DNA from: JAFGVL01 sp964546015
GTDB taxonomy: Bacteria > Bacteroidota > Bacteroidia > Bacteroidales > Paludibacteraceae
Reading direction: 5' to 3'
DNA length: 64,000 nt
Assembly (NCBI GenBank): GCA_964546015.1
Contig: CAZJHO010000003.1
Coordinates: 186,001 to 250,000, forward strand
The translations under genes were made by a program, and so were the position numbers. This document shows, piece after piece, positions 11,901 through 19,253 of this stretch. Below the pieces are notes generated by a model that saw only the letters and a program-made list of their open reading frames with translations, had not been told where the DNA came from and ran no database searches. Position 1 is the stretch's first letter, and each line of letters opens with the position of its first letter.

Positions 11901-14331
11901 TCACCCTAATGGTATAAGTTTTTGCAACTCCTTCACATCCGTTCTCATCAGGATAATATGCTTTTACGGTATAAGTTATCGTTTTAAATGTATTAGTAAT
12001 ATTTGTTATTGTCTGAGCCGGAATATTTCCTGTACCGGATGTTATAACTCCCGTAACTCCTGCCGGGGCTGTTGCTGTCCATATGAAAACAGCACCGGGA
12101 GTTGTACTGGTTAATATAGATCCTGTTGTTGTAGCTTCAGAACAAATTATTTCTGATGCTAACGATAAATTTACAACAGGCAAAGGATTCACTGTAATAT
12201 CAAAAGATTGTGTTTCTCCGGAACAGCCGGTTGCTGTCAATGTAGGTGTAACAACGATAGTACCTGTTATTGGCAATGCTGTTGCATTTTTTGCTGAAAA
12301 AGCAGCAATATTTCCGGAACCGGAAGTCCCCAATCCTATAGTTGCATTATTGTTTGTCCATGTGTAAGTAGAAGCTGGCGTTGCAGAAAAAGAAACTGCT
12401 GTTGTATTTTTATTTGCACAAACCGTTTGACTAGTTACAGCATCCATAACCGGTGATTGATTAATAACCGCATTTGCTGTTGCAATACTAGAAGTCCCAC
12501 ATTCGTTAGCCACTGACAATGAAATTGCTTTCGTTCCATAATCGGAATAAGTTATGCTCGGAGATGCTTCGGTAGAAGATGAAGGTGTTCCATCGGTAAA
12601 TATCCAATTATAAGTAAGAGGATCACTTCCGCAATTATTCGGAGTTACTGTTGGCAATAAAGTTGTAAGAGGGAAAGTCTGGCAAATTGATGGTATGGTA
12701 TTAATCGTTACTTTTGGTTTATCTTTAACTACCACATTTTGAACTACCGATGTTTTAGGAGGACATGTATTTTCTGTTGTAAGACTTATTTCGTAAGTAC
12801 CGGCTTCATCAAAACGAATTGATGGCTCTTCGGATGCTGCACTACCCGATACATAAGTATATCCACTACCTGTACCACAATTAGATGCAACATAATCTAT
12901 ATTCCAATTATATGTTATATCTTCACAAATAGGTTGAGCAACTTCGGTGGTATTATTTATTGCAACAATAAATGGAAGACAAGCTGTATCTTGAGAAAGT
13001 ATAAAAGTCGGGTCATTTAATTTCTCAACGCAAACAGTAGTAGATGTTTCTCGTACTCCACACTTATTGCCGATTTTCATAGTAATAGTATATATACCCG
13101 GCTCTGTGAAATAAGGAACTATTTCATTTTCTCCTGTAAGCCAATCTCTCGGATTCTGAGAGCTTAAATCCGTTCCCAATTGATCTTCTGTAACTCCCGT
13201 ATATGTTGAGGGAGATATTTTCCAAACAGGTTTCGTATTTGTAATGCATGTAGTACCTCCTGAGGGGTTAATCGTAATAGCAGTTCCACCATCTGATATA
13301 TTTCTAATTACAACCGGAGTATTAATACAAGCCTTATCTCTATCAGCTTCTATTTGTGCTGCCGGTGGACTGGAAACATATATCGGAGCCACAGTTCCCG
13401 TAGCCGATCCGCATCTGTTTGTTGCTATAATTGTAAATGTATATGTATTGTCATATCCGGAACTGGATAATCCGCAAGATGATGCTTGGTAAGTGTGTTT
13501 AATAGATGATCCTAAAGAAGTTAAAACTACCGCTTCGCCATCACCGAAAGCTATGGTATAAGTTGTTCCTTCTTCATTGGAAGGCATTGTAAAAGGAAAT
13601 TCGACTTCCGTTCCTACACAAATATCCGTATTGCTCGGCTTGGATATATTTACAGCCGGAATACTTACCAGAGAAATTTGATATGCCTGCGTACTTTCAC
13701 ATTCGGCAGTATAAACCGTATATAAAAGAGTATAGTTTCCTGCTTCATATTCGTGTCTGCTAACCTCATTCTTAATATATGTGCCAGATGTAACAATAGG
13801 ACTATTATCTCCCCAATCAATACGATATCCGGTATTTATTGCACTTGTTGATGACGAATGGCTAAAAAGAAACTCTTCTCTGCTTCCACAAGCATTCAGT
13901 AAATATGGGTTTTCTATCGTAAAATAAGAATTCTTTAAAGTTGCATCCGGAGACTGATTTATTGTCACTGTTACAGAGTCATTCAAGCCGGATATTTCTT
14001 CACCCGATTCATTTCCTGTAATTTTTGTTAATGTGTAAACATAAACACCTGCTGTACCGGTCGGAACATCTACCGAACATTTGCCAAACTCATCAGAAAC
14101 AACTGTTTGTTCAACACCTCCATTAATTGTATAAGTAAATGTATAGGGTACTGTACCTCCTGTTCCTTCAAAATTTATCTTGGGGGAGAGTGTCCCAGAA
14201 CAGGCACTAGTAACCGAAGCTGATATATTTCCTCCAATAGCAGCTTGTGTATTGTTGGATAAAAGAAAAAACGCAAACAATAAAAAAGTATGTATATATC
14301 TCATATAAAAAACTTTAGACAAAGAAAACAA
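2986..14331 (-). CDS. Giant repetitive surface adhesin with SprB repeats and type B type IX sorting domain
   Basis: The 3781-residue protein begins with a signal peptide (hydrophobic FLLFAFFLL, then NTQAA). The start used is the ATG at 14331; an in-frame ATG at 14304 would also leave a signal peptide. Residues about 40-2900 are PKD/Ig-like beta modules, arranged in a super-repeat of about 480 residues marked by APYTFYYxIxGGSE near residues 1035, 1509, 1989 and 2469. Residues about 2930-3450 hold seven SprB-type repeats (CYxxxxGxIxxxVxGGxxPYxxxW). Two PKD domains follow, and the last 85 residues are a gliding-motility-associated C-terminal domain with FTPNGDGIHDRF. This type B signal directs outer-membrane passage and surface attachment by type IX secretion. 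The role is probably adhesion or motility; the ligand is unknown. Confidence 0.93.
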   Translation of the reverse strand: MFSLSKVFYMRYIHTFLLFAFFLLSNNTQAAIGGNISASVTSACSGTLSPKINFEGTGGTVPYTFTYTINGGVEQTVVSDEFGKCSVDVPTGTAGVYVYTLTKITGNESGEEISGLNDSVTVTINQSPDATLKNSYFTIENPYLLNACGSREEFLFSHSSSTSAINTGYRIDWGDNSPIVTSGTYIKNEVSRHEYEAGNYTLLYTVYTAECESTQAYQISLVSIPAVNISKPSNTDICVGTEVEFPFTMPSNEEGTTYTIAFGDGEAVVLTSLGSSIKHTYQASSCGLSSSGYDNTYTFTIIATNRCGSATGTVAPIYVSSPPAAQIEADRDKACINTPVVIRNISDGGTAITINPSGGTTCITNTKPVWKISPSTYTGVTEDQLGTDLSSQNPRDWLTGENEIVPYFTEPGIYTITMKIGNKCGVRETSTTVCVEKLNDPTFILSQDTACLPFIVAINNTTEVAQPICEDITYNWNIDYVASNCGTGSGYTYVSGSAASEEPSIRFDEAGTYEISLTTENTCPPKTSVVQNVVVKDKPKVTINTIPSICQTFPLTTLLPTVTPNNCGSDPLTYNWIFTDGTPSSSTEASPSITYSDYGTKAISLSVANECGTSSIATANAVINQSPVMDAVTSQTVCANKNTTAVSFSATPASTYTWTNNNATIGLGTSGSGNIAAFSAKNATALPITGTIVVTPTLTATGCSGETQSFDITVNPLPVVNLSLASEIICSEATTTGSILTSTTPGAVFIWTATAPAGVTGVITSGTGNIPAQTITNITNTFKTITYTVKAYYPDENGCEGVAKTYTIRVNPKPAIADAQVVAICSGSSFSFNPSSIAGNIVPSGTTYTWSAPIVTGGMTGGAAGTNATTISGTLTNPTNTLQTAEYTITPKSGNCTGTPFKVLVPVNPKPKITLPDITICNGETFDATPTNGVNGNILPDGTTYTWTVTSNSNIEGESNVTTPIQTISQTLTNISLTDQTVTYTVTPTSGTCVGTSFSFTVTVKPSPTGSILGDAAVCVNAIQPVITFTGLYGVAPYTFYYRINGGSEQFVVSTGSIATISASTSSVGTFVYSLERVKDNSANICEQNLTGQSVTITVTEKPVIDVITDKEFCIGTLVPLQTITSTGSSSTTYLWTNNNTAIGLSIAGIGNVPSFTTTNTSPNSIIGTIAITPTDNGCIGESRSYNIKVNPSPVVIFSQANQTICSGDASTNVTLQSTTSGVTFSWTAEQPIGITGVITAGTGTIPSQTLVNSTNEAITVVYIAKATEADLSCEGEEYEYHITVNPKASVKKESVTICSGETFTVTPTDGNGNNIPLGTTYIWTSPSISSGITGGVAGNGSSITGILTNTTNVVQTATYTVTPKSGDCFGETFEIEVSVDPKPTITIPAQTICSGASFNVEPVNETNGIVPSGTTYTWTVSSNANILGASPVSTAQDSVGQALTNTSTTVQTIIYTVIPTSGNCQGAAFTITINVNPAPMGTISGSTDICWNAGLTPVTFTGNYGTAPYTFYYTINDGSELSVTGTPDGKAVINAPSSDLGTFVYKLVRVTDGSADACTQEISGQSATINVNEMAILDPIADQTFCDGSQTTLINFTSTGEGASAATYTWVNDNTAIGLAASGTGDIASFTATNTTALPIVGTITVTPSLGACVGQTSSFTITINPSPVVTFSQADQIICSGDATTSITLQSTTPGTTFTWTAVQPTGIMGVTTFGTGIIPVQTLVNSTNAPIPVVYKAKGSSSVTLGCEGPESEYKITVNPKPTIANETTVVCSEGTFAVTPANGTNGNIIASGTTYSWSAPVVTGGITGGAAGSNQTAISGTLINPTNIPQTATYTVTPQTGSCTGESFEVVVTVNPKPNIDTLRQTICSGSSFSIIPINGTDGVVPVSTTYTWTVANNANVTGYSDQGVAQSVISQTLVNSSAVNQVVTYTVTPISGDAGNCVGNTFEVEITILPALSGTISGNDDLCLNASKPTITFTGMNGTAPYTFYYTIDGGADQQVSSVGLSNTATILADTNVLGIHTYILVKVKDAGFNSCEQTISGESVQIVVNEIPTVSTISDKSYCANTSSDEIEISSPTLGSIDFTWSNSNTAIGLSASGNGNNIASFTTANSTANPISGTITVIPTLGGCVGTPSNFVITIDPLPAVTFDKTNQTICSASQTDVVTLESTTTGATFNWIAYQPTGITGAALSGIETIPVQILTNTTTSPITVVYTATAYSSSLGCAGATNNYTITVNPTPVIANETMAICSEGTFTVTPTNGTNGNIIASGTTYSWSAPVVTGGITGGAAGSNQTAISGTLINPTNIPQTATYTVTPQTGSCTGESFEVVVTVNPKPNIDTLRQTICSGSSFSIIPINGTDGVVPVSTTYTWTVANNANVTGYSDQGVAQSVISQTLVNSSAVNQVVTYTVTPTSGDAGNCVGESFTVEITVQSAPTGTIAGTTTVCQNSAEPTITFTGANGTAPYTFYYTINGSSELSVTSIENMATITANTSVVGTHTYSLVRVADASANTCEQILTGQEAIVTVVTPPSISEQPLATQAICTNGQIQALTVAYTGGVGVPNYQWYKNTVDSNFGGIAVSEANISNYTPPAADFSSVGKYYYYAVVTLTGGGCSDITSNTAEIDVASIPPTVTTPPLAEQTICQNTTPTDLQVIVNGGIGSVYFYQWYDENGKITDAISDTYTPSTIAVGVKNYYCEISQTSIGCNTISPNAKVEVTKAPSLTVQPQSSEICEGETATLLQVAYTDGTGSVLYQWYENTVNQYGGTLIAGANDPTFTAPVNEVKTTYYYCILTFTEGGCGTLQSDIAKVMVKQIPVVGNKSFEIGSDVPLSYIPVNGVDGNIVPVGTTYTWTVTSVNPVGGVSGASSQSTPQSSFSQTLTNMTEQAVVVIYTVLPSANGCQGAPFNIEVKLAPSIDANELITHITCYNANNGGITTNIVGGLPPYNITWTGPNGFTANTPNITNLEPGDYTLSITDQGGLPFVKTLTVTQPDEFLLNIADYRQIFCNANTDAYININVSGGTTPYTYSWTKDGNPYANTPNLANLGIGTYVITVDDKNNCGPLTESIQIEEPVAIEISMNEQTNVLCYGASTGSIFINVAGGTTTAGGYTYSWIGSNGFTSDQKDIQSLKAGVYTITVTDELSCIKQENYTITQPDDMTFDIVKTDVSCYDGDDASITINVLGGVAPYTAVWSSYGSGLHQENLSVGDYTVTITDANNCVKVLDINIPQAPIFRITPVVNQISCNGNNDGSIKLNFEGGKPPIQFAWEDNPTAGTERNRLVPGNYTVHIQDSKGCKIDRSFIIIEPSPLQLSAQITNAMDCNNPNTGAINLQITGGTEPYLINWSNGATTKDLINTPPNNYFVNVVDNRGCTVSGQYTVQRPTPINIHLETEQLFDCSSHLATQQITATVIGGVAPYTIEWSAGQVSGSYGQIMQTSQNGAVTVTVTDNVGCSTSKMFDIEIPEYGIKPTLINCNERMYTFDAIVHNGHPSDTYIWNFDDGTTVTGKQQSHQFARSGTYNVSLKVISSVCSYTLSKSIFVERIPAITISPEAKLCPGDSVLITAYGADIYKWIDGSVDDSFMVNTLGTYSVRGTTKNGCFADVTITASYHPLLNYKIQSNTRAITKASPVVELWAQEIDASNFVWDFGDETTAGGNYITHTYDIVEDYVYNVKLYATNPYGCVETDSINIHANKSMEVMPNTFTPNGDGIHDRFMEGWKIEVYNRNGVLLYEGSDGWDGTYKGKPVGSDTYYYIVYDKTADGMKKKSYYVTIIR
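7049..7571 (-). repeat. Near-identical 523-bp direct repeat inside the adhesin gene, copy 1
   Basis: Compared by eye with 8489-9011, exactly 1440 bases (480 codons) away, only four positions differ (7076, 7492, 7539, 7551), about 99.2 percent identity. Sequence on either side is clearly more diverged, so this tract was recently copied or homogenised. Confidence 0.95.
8489..9011 (-). repeat. Near-identical 523-bp direct repeat inside the adhesin gene, copy 2
   Basis: This is the partner of 7049-7571. It is in the same orientation and reading frame, so recombination between the copies would add or remove 480 residues without a frameshift. Confidence 0.95.
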
Positions 14332-14360
14332 TGTCCTTTAATTTAGTATAAACAAAGTGA

Positions 14361-14388
14361 CAAATATAAGATTTTTAATGTCAACAAA
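14361..14388 (-). promoter_or_regulatory. Probable promoter of the adhesin-sprF operon
   Basis: On the minus strand TATATTTG (14361-14368) matches TAnnTTTG. A TTTG lies 16 bases further upstream (14385-14388), a slightly short spacing. It is 30 bases before the adhesin start. Confidence 0.5.
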
Positions 14389-14422
14389 AAAAGGTCGAAA
14401 ACTTAGTTTTCGACCTTTTTAT
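14386..14422 (-). terminator. Terminator of the RND efflux operon
   Basis: A 14-bp perfect stem, AAAAAGGTCGAAAA paired with TTTTCGACCTTTTT, has the 5-base loop CTTAG (14402-14406). It lies 20 bases after the stop of the PII-like gene; its outer end touches the adhesin promoter. Confidence 0.9.
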
Positions 14423-14441
14423 CTATAAGAAATTCTTTTTT

Positions 14442-14738
14442 TTATACCATTTGTTCAATATTCCAAACAAATGCACGAACGCCTACTTCGTAGTTAATGG
14501 CGTCAAGTTTTTTTACTTTTTCGAGTAATGGTTCTACCTGATCATCAGGAATAATAGTCATGGCTGCCGAGTTCATTTCTGGCCATGTATGTGTACCTTG
14601 ACGAGGATCACCATCAACAGATCCGCGCCCTTGTACATCTGCCCACCAAGTATATCCTCTGATATTTAACATATCGAATATATATTCCACCCGTTCGGTG
14701 TTCGCTTGATTAAATACTATAAATACTGCTTTCATCAC
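14442..14738 (-). CDS. PII-like protein at the end of the RND efflux operon
   Basis: The 98-residue protein MMKAVFIVFNQANTERVEYI... has the ferredoxin-like alternation of a PII-fold protein: a VFIVFN first strand, an internal TIIPDDQVEPLLEKVKKL helix, and a final VGVRAFVWNIEQMV strand. Genes of this kind follow RND pumps in many Bacteroidales and are often annotated simply as PII-like or hypothetical. The GlnB uridylylation-site T-loop is not recognisable, so nitrogen sensing should not be assumed. It starts 90 bases after the pump stop, across a nested inverted repeat, and is followed by a strong terminator. Confidence 0.7.
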   Translation of the reverse strand: MMKAVFIVFNQANTERVEYIFDMLNIRGYTWWADVQGRGSVDGDPRQGTHTWPEMNSAAMTIIPDDQVEPLLEKVKKLDAINYEVGVRAFVWNIEQMV

Positions 14739-14750
14739 TTTTTATTTTTT

Positions 14751-14823
14751 AGATAGTGAGATAGTGAGCAAAATTTGCTTTGCAAATTTAAAAGTTACTT
14801 GCTATCTCACAATCTCACCATCT
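14751..14823. repeat. Nested inverted repeat between the RND pump gene and the PII-like gene
   Basis: The outer arms are built from the word AGATAGTGAG repeated twice (14751-14768) and its degenerate complement (14799-14823). A perfect inner hairpin AAATTTGC / GCAAATTT (14771-14778 and 14782-14789) lies between them. This is one of several intergenic repeats of similar design in the window. Confidence 0.75.
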
Positions 14824-14828
14824 GCTTT

Positions 14829-17800
14829 TTAGTCATTTAATATTTTAAATTTTTCGCGTACTTTCTTTTGTTTATCTCGTTCACCACGACGAGACATTAC
14901 AGCGTAAACAGTCGGTACTATCACCAAAGTTATAATCGTAGAGAATGTTAATCCGCCAATTACAGCAATACCCATTGGACGCCAAACCTCTGAACCGTCG
15001 CTGGTACTTAATGCCATCGGCACCATACCGAGAATCGTTGTAAGTGATGTCATTACTACCGGACGCAAACGCGAACGACCACCTTCGGCAATTGCATCAT
15101 ATAACTCTACACCCCTGTCACGAAGAAGGTTGATAAAGTCCACCAATACAATACCGTTTTTAGTTACAATACCAATTAATAATATAGCACCCAATGCGGC
15201 GATCATATTCAAGTCCGTGCCTGTTATAAATAAAGCTATGGACACTCCTGAGAATCCAAATAATGCTGATGTCATAATAATAAACGGTTTTGTGAAAGAT
15301 TCAAATTGAGATGCCATTACAATAAATACTAACAGTAAAGAAAGTATTAACAATAGACCTAAATCTTGCATTGATTCTTGTTGGTCTTCATAAGTACCAC
15401 CCACATTGATAACTACACCTTGTGGTTTTTCAACTGTCTTAAGTGCCGCTTTTATATTTGTTGCTAAAGTTCCTAAGTCTGTTTTATAAGGGGTTACCGA
15501 AACGGTTACAATACGCTCTTTACGCTTGTGGTCGATATTCGGTGGAGACCAAAGTTCTTTCACCTCTCCTACTTCTCTAAGTTTAACCTTAGCTCCCTGA
15601 GGTGTTGTAAGTGTAATATTTTCAAGTTCTGAGATAGAATTCCTATAGTTTTCCTCAAAACGAACAATAATATCAAATTCATCACCAGAATCACGCAACT
15701 TACTGGCAGTCAGCCCATAAACACGGTTGCGAACAGCAGAAGATACCATCGTACTATTTAGTCCTAATTCAGCTAATTTCTGACGGTCGAATACGATTTG
15801 AAGTTCAGCTTTATCATCTTTACGACTAATTTGCACATCACGAGCACCTTCAATTACCGAAACTTTTTTCTTAATATCTTGTGCCAATTTATTAGTCTGA
15901 TCAAAATTATGACCAAATATTTCAATATCTACTTTATTTTCTTCACTACCACCTATTCCAGAACTTGTAGAAACAGAGTAGTTTACTACTTCTACTTCGC
16001 GAGCAATTACTTGTCGAATATTATCAGCTATTTCAAATGAGCTCCTATCACGATCTTGTTTGTCAATTAAACGAATAGTGTAATTGATTATGTTTGTTCC
16101 TGCTTCAGTGAAAAGAGAAGAAATACCTCCTTGATCATCAGTTCCGGCACTAATTGAAAAAAACTTTATTTCAGGTACTTCCTTACGAATAGCAGCTTCG
16201 AGACGATCGGCTATTTTTTCGGTTACTTCAACACGAGTGCCGCGTTGTAATTCTATTTTTGCAGTAACTGCACCTTGGTCAGTTTCAGGAAGGAAACCTG
16301 ACCCAATAAATTTCAAGAGAAATAATGAAAAAATAAAGATTCCTCCTGCCGAAAATATCACTACTTTTTTATGGTACAATGCCCAACGCAAAATCTTACT
16401 GTATCCGGTATCTACATTATCGAGGAAACGAACTACAGTACGATCATACCAAGTGCTGTAATCTACTCCTTTTTTACGGAAGCGAAGCAAATAAGCCGAC
16501 ATCATAGGTGTAAGCGAAATGGCTGCTACCGTAGAAACAGTTATAGTGATGGAAACAATAAATCCAAGTTGTTGGAACAATACTCCCATTTGACCGCCAA
16601 CCATCGTCAATGGTAAGAATACGGCAACAACTACCATACTGGTTACAATTACCGAAAGCCATACTTCATTGGTTGCATAGATAGCTGCTTCACGAGGACT
16701 ACTGCCCCGCTCAATATGCTTGGTAATATTTTCAAGTACCACAATGGCATCGTCCACCACCATACCAATAGCTATTGATAGCGAAGACAGTGATATGATA
16801 TTAAGCGAATTACCTGTCATCTGCAAATAAATGAATGCCGAAATTAACGACACAGGAATTGTCAACACAATGATAAAAGTTGCACGCCACCTTCCTAAAA
16901 AGAACAACACCACTAACACTACAAATATCAATGCATATAGCAACGCTTCGGCAAGACCATTAACCGAGTTTTGAATAAATGTAGAAGAATCGAAAATTTC
17001 ATTGAATTGAATATCCCCAGGAAGAGTTGTTTTTATGTTTTCCAACTCACTCTTCACTTTTCCTGCAATTTTTACGGTATTAGCGCCTGTTTGTTTTGTG
17101 ATATAGAAGCCCATACTTTGCTTTCCATCCACTTTATTAATAAGCGTTACATCCTTAATAGTATCGCGTACTTGAGCAATATCTTTAAGCAAAATAGTTT
17201 TACCGCCATAATTGCCTACTACAATATTTTTAATATCTGCACTTTCTTTAAATTCTCCCTCTATTCGAAGTTGATAATCTTCCTTACCCATTTTCACACT
17301 ACCGGCTGGAAGATTAAGATTTTCCATTCCGATCGAATTTCCGATTTGTTCAATAGTAAGATTATAAGCATCTAATTTTTGAGGGTCTGTTTCAATATAA
17401 ACCACACGCTTAGGTCCTCCGGCCATAGCTATCGAACCAATTCCATCAATACGATTAAGCGGATTAACCACTTGTTCATCGATTAATTTTTCTAATCCGG
17501 CATAACTTTCATTTGCTGTAATAGAATACATCAAAATCGGCATCATGCTGGTATTAAATTTGATAATTTGCGGACGGTCAACACCATCGGGCAAATTACC
17601 CAACACACGATCTAAACGATCTCTAATATCATTGGTTGCATCGGCTAAATCTTGTCCCCATTCATATTCGATGGTTATAATCGAAAGATTATCTTGCGAT
17701 GTAGATGTGATTTCTTTCAGGTTTGGCACAGAACTCACAGCATCTTCCAAAGGCTTTGTCAAGTTTGTTTCAATATCGGCGGCATTGGCTCCCGGATACG

Positions 17801-17948
17801 AAGTAATTACCGATACTGCAGGAATCTCCATTTCCGGATAAAAGTCGATAGGAAGCTTGATATACGAATATATCCCGAAAATGATAATCGCGACAAACAC
17901 CATCATTGTTGTTATCGGATTATTTACGGAGGATTTATATATACTCAT
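14829..17948 (-). CDS. RND-family efflux transporter permease (HAE1/AcrB type)
   Basis: The 1039-residue protein is the full family length: an N-terminal amphipathic helix and TM1 (MSIYKSSVNNPITTMMVFVA), two large periplasmic loops, and the TM4 proton-relay pair GMVVDDAIVVLENI at about residue 400. The C-terminal half repeats the fold, ending GGLTFSTIITLVIVPTVYAVM. It sits in the inner membrane as a trimer and uses the proton gradient to expel drugs or other small hydrophobic compounds through the adaptor (18030-19094) and the outer-membrane channel (19254-20537), all in one operon. The substrate cannot be told from sequence. Confidence 0.95.
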   Translation of the reverse strand: MSIYKSSVNNPITTMMVFVAIIIFGIYSYIKLPIDFYPEMEIPAVSVITSYPGANAADIETNLTKPLEDAVSSVPNLKEITSTSQDNLSIITIEYEWGQDLADATNDIRDRLDRVLGNLPDGVDRPQIIKFNTSMMPILMYSITANESYAGLEKLIDEQVVNPLNRIDGIGSIAMAGGPKRVVYIETDPQKLDAYNLTIEQIGNSIGMENLNLPAGSVKMGKEDYQLRIEGEFKESADIKNIVVGNYGGKTILLKDIAQVRDTIKDVTLINKVDGKQSMGFYITKQTGANTVKIAGKVKSELENIKTTLPGDIQFNEIFDSSTFIQNSVNGLAEALLYALIFVVLVVLFFLGRWRATFIIVLTIPVSLISAFIYLQMTGNSLNIISLSSLSIAIGMVVDDAIVVLENITKHIERGSSPREAAIYATNEVWLSVIVTSMVVVAVFLPLTMVGGQMGVLFQQLGFIVSITITVSTVAAISLTPMMSAYLLRFRKKGVDYSTWYDRTVVRFLDNVDTGYSKILRWALYHKKVVIFSAGGIFIFSLFLLKFIGSGFLPETDQGAVTAKIELQRGTRVEVTEKIADRLEAAIRKEVPEIKFFSISAGTDDQGGISSLFTEAGTNIINYTIRLIDKQDRDRSSFEIADNIRQVIAREVEVVNYSVSTSSGIGGSEENKVDIEIFGHNFDQTNKLAQDIKKKVSVIEGARDVQISRKDDKAELQIVFDRQKLAELGLNSTMVSSAVRNRVYGLTASKLRDSGDEFDIIVRFEENYRNSISELENITLTTPQGAKVKLREVGEVKELWSPPNIDHKRKERIVTVSVTPYKTDLGTLATNIKAALKTVEKPQGVVINVGGTYEDQQESMQDLGLLLILSLLLVFIVMASQFESFTKPFIIMTSALFGFSGVSIALFITGTDLNMIAALGAILLIGIVTKNGIVLVDFINLLRDRGVELYDAIAEGGRSRLRPVVMTSLTTILGMVPMALSTSDGSEVWRPMGIAVIGGLTFSTIITLVIVPTVYAVMSRRGERDKQKKVREKFKILND

Positions 17949-17958
17949 CTCTTTTAGA

Positions 17959-18013
17959 TTTACTATTTAGCTATTCACTATTTACCATTTATCAATTGTA
18001 AATAGTAAATTGT
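17959..18013. repeat. Degenerate inverted repeat between pump and adaptor genes
   Basis: Iterated words resembling ACTATTTAC and GTAAATAGT occur here, with a perfect 9-bp pair at 17977-17985 and 17998-18006. It fills most of the 81-base gap between the two efflux genes and could form a hairpin in the operon mRNA. Confidence 0.6.
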
Positions 18014-18029
18014 TCAATAGACAATAATT

Positions 18030-19094
18030 TTATTTTTCTATTTTCAATTTATCGCCATTAATAATGCGCCCTTGTCCTGCAATAACCAACTGATCTCCGG
18101 TTTTGATTTCGGACGAAATAAGCTCTACCTGATCTTCGAAGCGTTGACCTATTTCTACTACCACGCGTTTTGCTACATTATTTTCATCAATAAACACATA
18201 ACGCTCATTCGAGCCTTGTGTTTTCATAATCGTTTGAGATGGTACAACAATAACATCAGCTTTTCCTAAATCAAGCGTAGCACGACAATACATGCCGGGC
18301 TTTAGTTTTTCGCCGGTATTCGACACACGAATCTCAACCTGGAAAGAGTGTGTTGTAGCATCAACAGTAGGATATATACGCACGATTTGACCTTCCAAAT
18401 TATAATCCGGATAGATATCACTGCTTATAAGTATTTTTTGATTTTCTTTTACATTAGGATAATATTTCTCCGGCACACTGATAAATGTTTTGAGCGGATT
18501 AATTTGCACTAACGAAACAATAGCTGCTTTACCTATACCTGCAATAGCTGCACCTGAGTACATCTCGCCGGCTTCGAAGTATTTACCCGAAATAACACCG
18601 GCAAAAGGTGCACGAATAAAAGTATTTTGTTCTAAGTTTTCCACATTGGTTTTAGCCACATCGTATTGTGCTTTTACTTGATCGTAAGCTTGTTGCGATA
18701 TAGAGCCTGATTCTAATAAAATACTCATACGGTTAAACTCTGTTTGCAAATTTGCCAACTGAATTTTTGCTTGCAACAAGTTAGTTTGATCCATTTCAAC
18801 CAACACTTGTCCTGCCGAAACGCGCGTACCTACTTCAACCGGAATGCGTTTAATTTTCCCCGGATTGTTCGGCACTAAATGAACTTCTTCATTAGCTTGT
18901 AGTATGGCTGAATAACCTTGAGTACGAGAAATAGTTTGAGGTTTTAGGGTCATTACTTTTACTAATTGCACTTCGCGTTTCCCATTTGCCGATTTTGCTG
19001 ACTCGTCGGCTCCTTTTTTGCCGCCGCAACCTGTTAGTATTACTGCCAATGCTATTGAACTAAAGGCAAATAATGTTTTTAATTGTCGTTTCAT
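18030..19094 (-). CDS. Efflux RND periplasmic adaptor (membrane fusion lipoprotein)
   Basis: The 354-residue protein is probably a lipoprotein: the signal sequence ends in LTGC, with Cys at residue 23 as acylation site. It has the adaptor order: lipoyl half-motif GKIKRIPVEVGTRVSAGQVLVEMD (split in the chain), a helical hairpin LLQAKIQLANLQTEFNR, the second lipoyl half IRAPFAGVISG, and beta-barrel and membrane-proximal domains. It bridges the inner-membrane RND pump encoded just downstream and the TolC-like channel encoded upstream. Length and order are normal for the family. Confidence 0.93.
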   Translation of the reverse strand: MKRQLKTLFAFSSIALAVILTGCGGKKGADESAKSANGKREVQLVKVMTLKPQTISRTQGYSAILQANEEVHLVPNNPGKIKRIPVEVGTRVSAGQVLVEMDQTNLLQAKIQLANLQTEFNRMSILLESGSISQQAYDQVKAQYDVAKTNVENLEQNTFIRAPFAGVISGKYFEAGEMYSGAAIAGIGKAAIVSLVQINPLKTFISVPEKYYPNVKENQKILISSDIYPDYNLEGQIVRIYPTVDATTHSFQVEIRVSNTGEKLKPGMYCRATLDLGKADVIVVPSQTIMKTQGSNERYVFIDENNVAKRVVVEIGQRFEDQVELISSEIKTGDQLVIAGQGRIINGDKLKIEK

Positions 19095-19140
19095 ATTTAA
19101 TAGTATAATTGTTTTTTAAGAAAACTTTGCTTTTGTATAC

Positions 19141-19240
19141 TGAACGCTAAGTGGCAAAGACAGAGAGTCGCTAAGCTTTCTTTTTTATCCTTTGTGTTTT
19201 TGTGACTTTGAGCCTTTTCGTTTAGTACAAAGCGACCTGT
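19141..19240. repeat. Degenerate inverted repeat between outer-membrane channel and adaptor genes
   Basis: The left half iterates words like CGCTAAGTGGCAAAGA. The right half iterates complements such as CTTTGTGTTTTTGTGACTTTG. The two halves are imperfect reverse complements and occupy most of the 159-base gap. Confidence 0.6.
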
Positions 19241-19253
19241 CGCTGAAGGCTTT

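Noticed and set aside
3178..13492. Plus-strand reading frames opposite the adhesin gene
   Set aside because: They are shadows of a single 11-kb frame with clear domains; two of them are near copies only because the adhesin repeat is duplicated.
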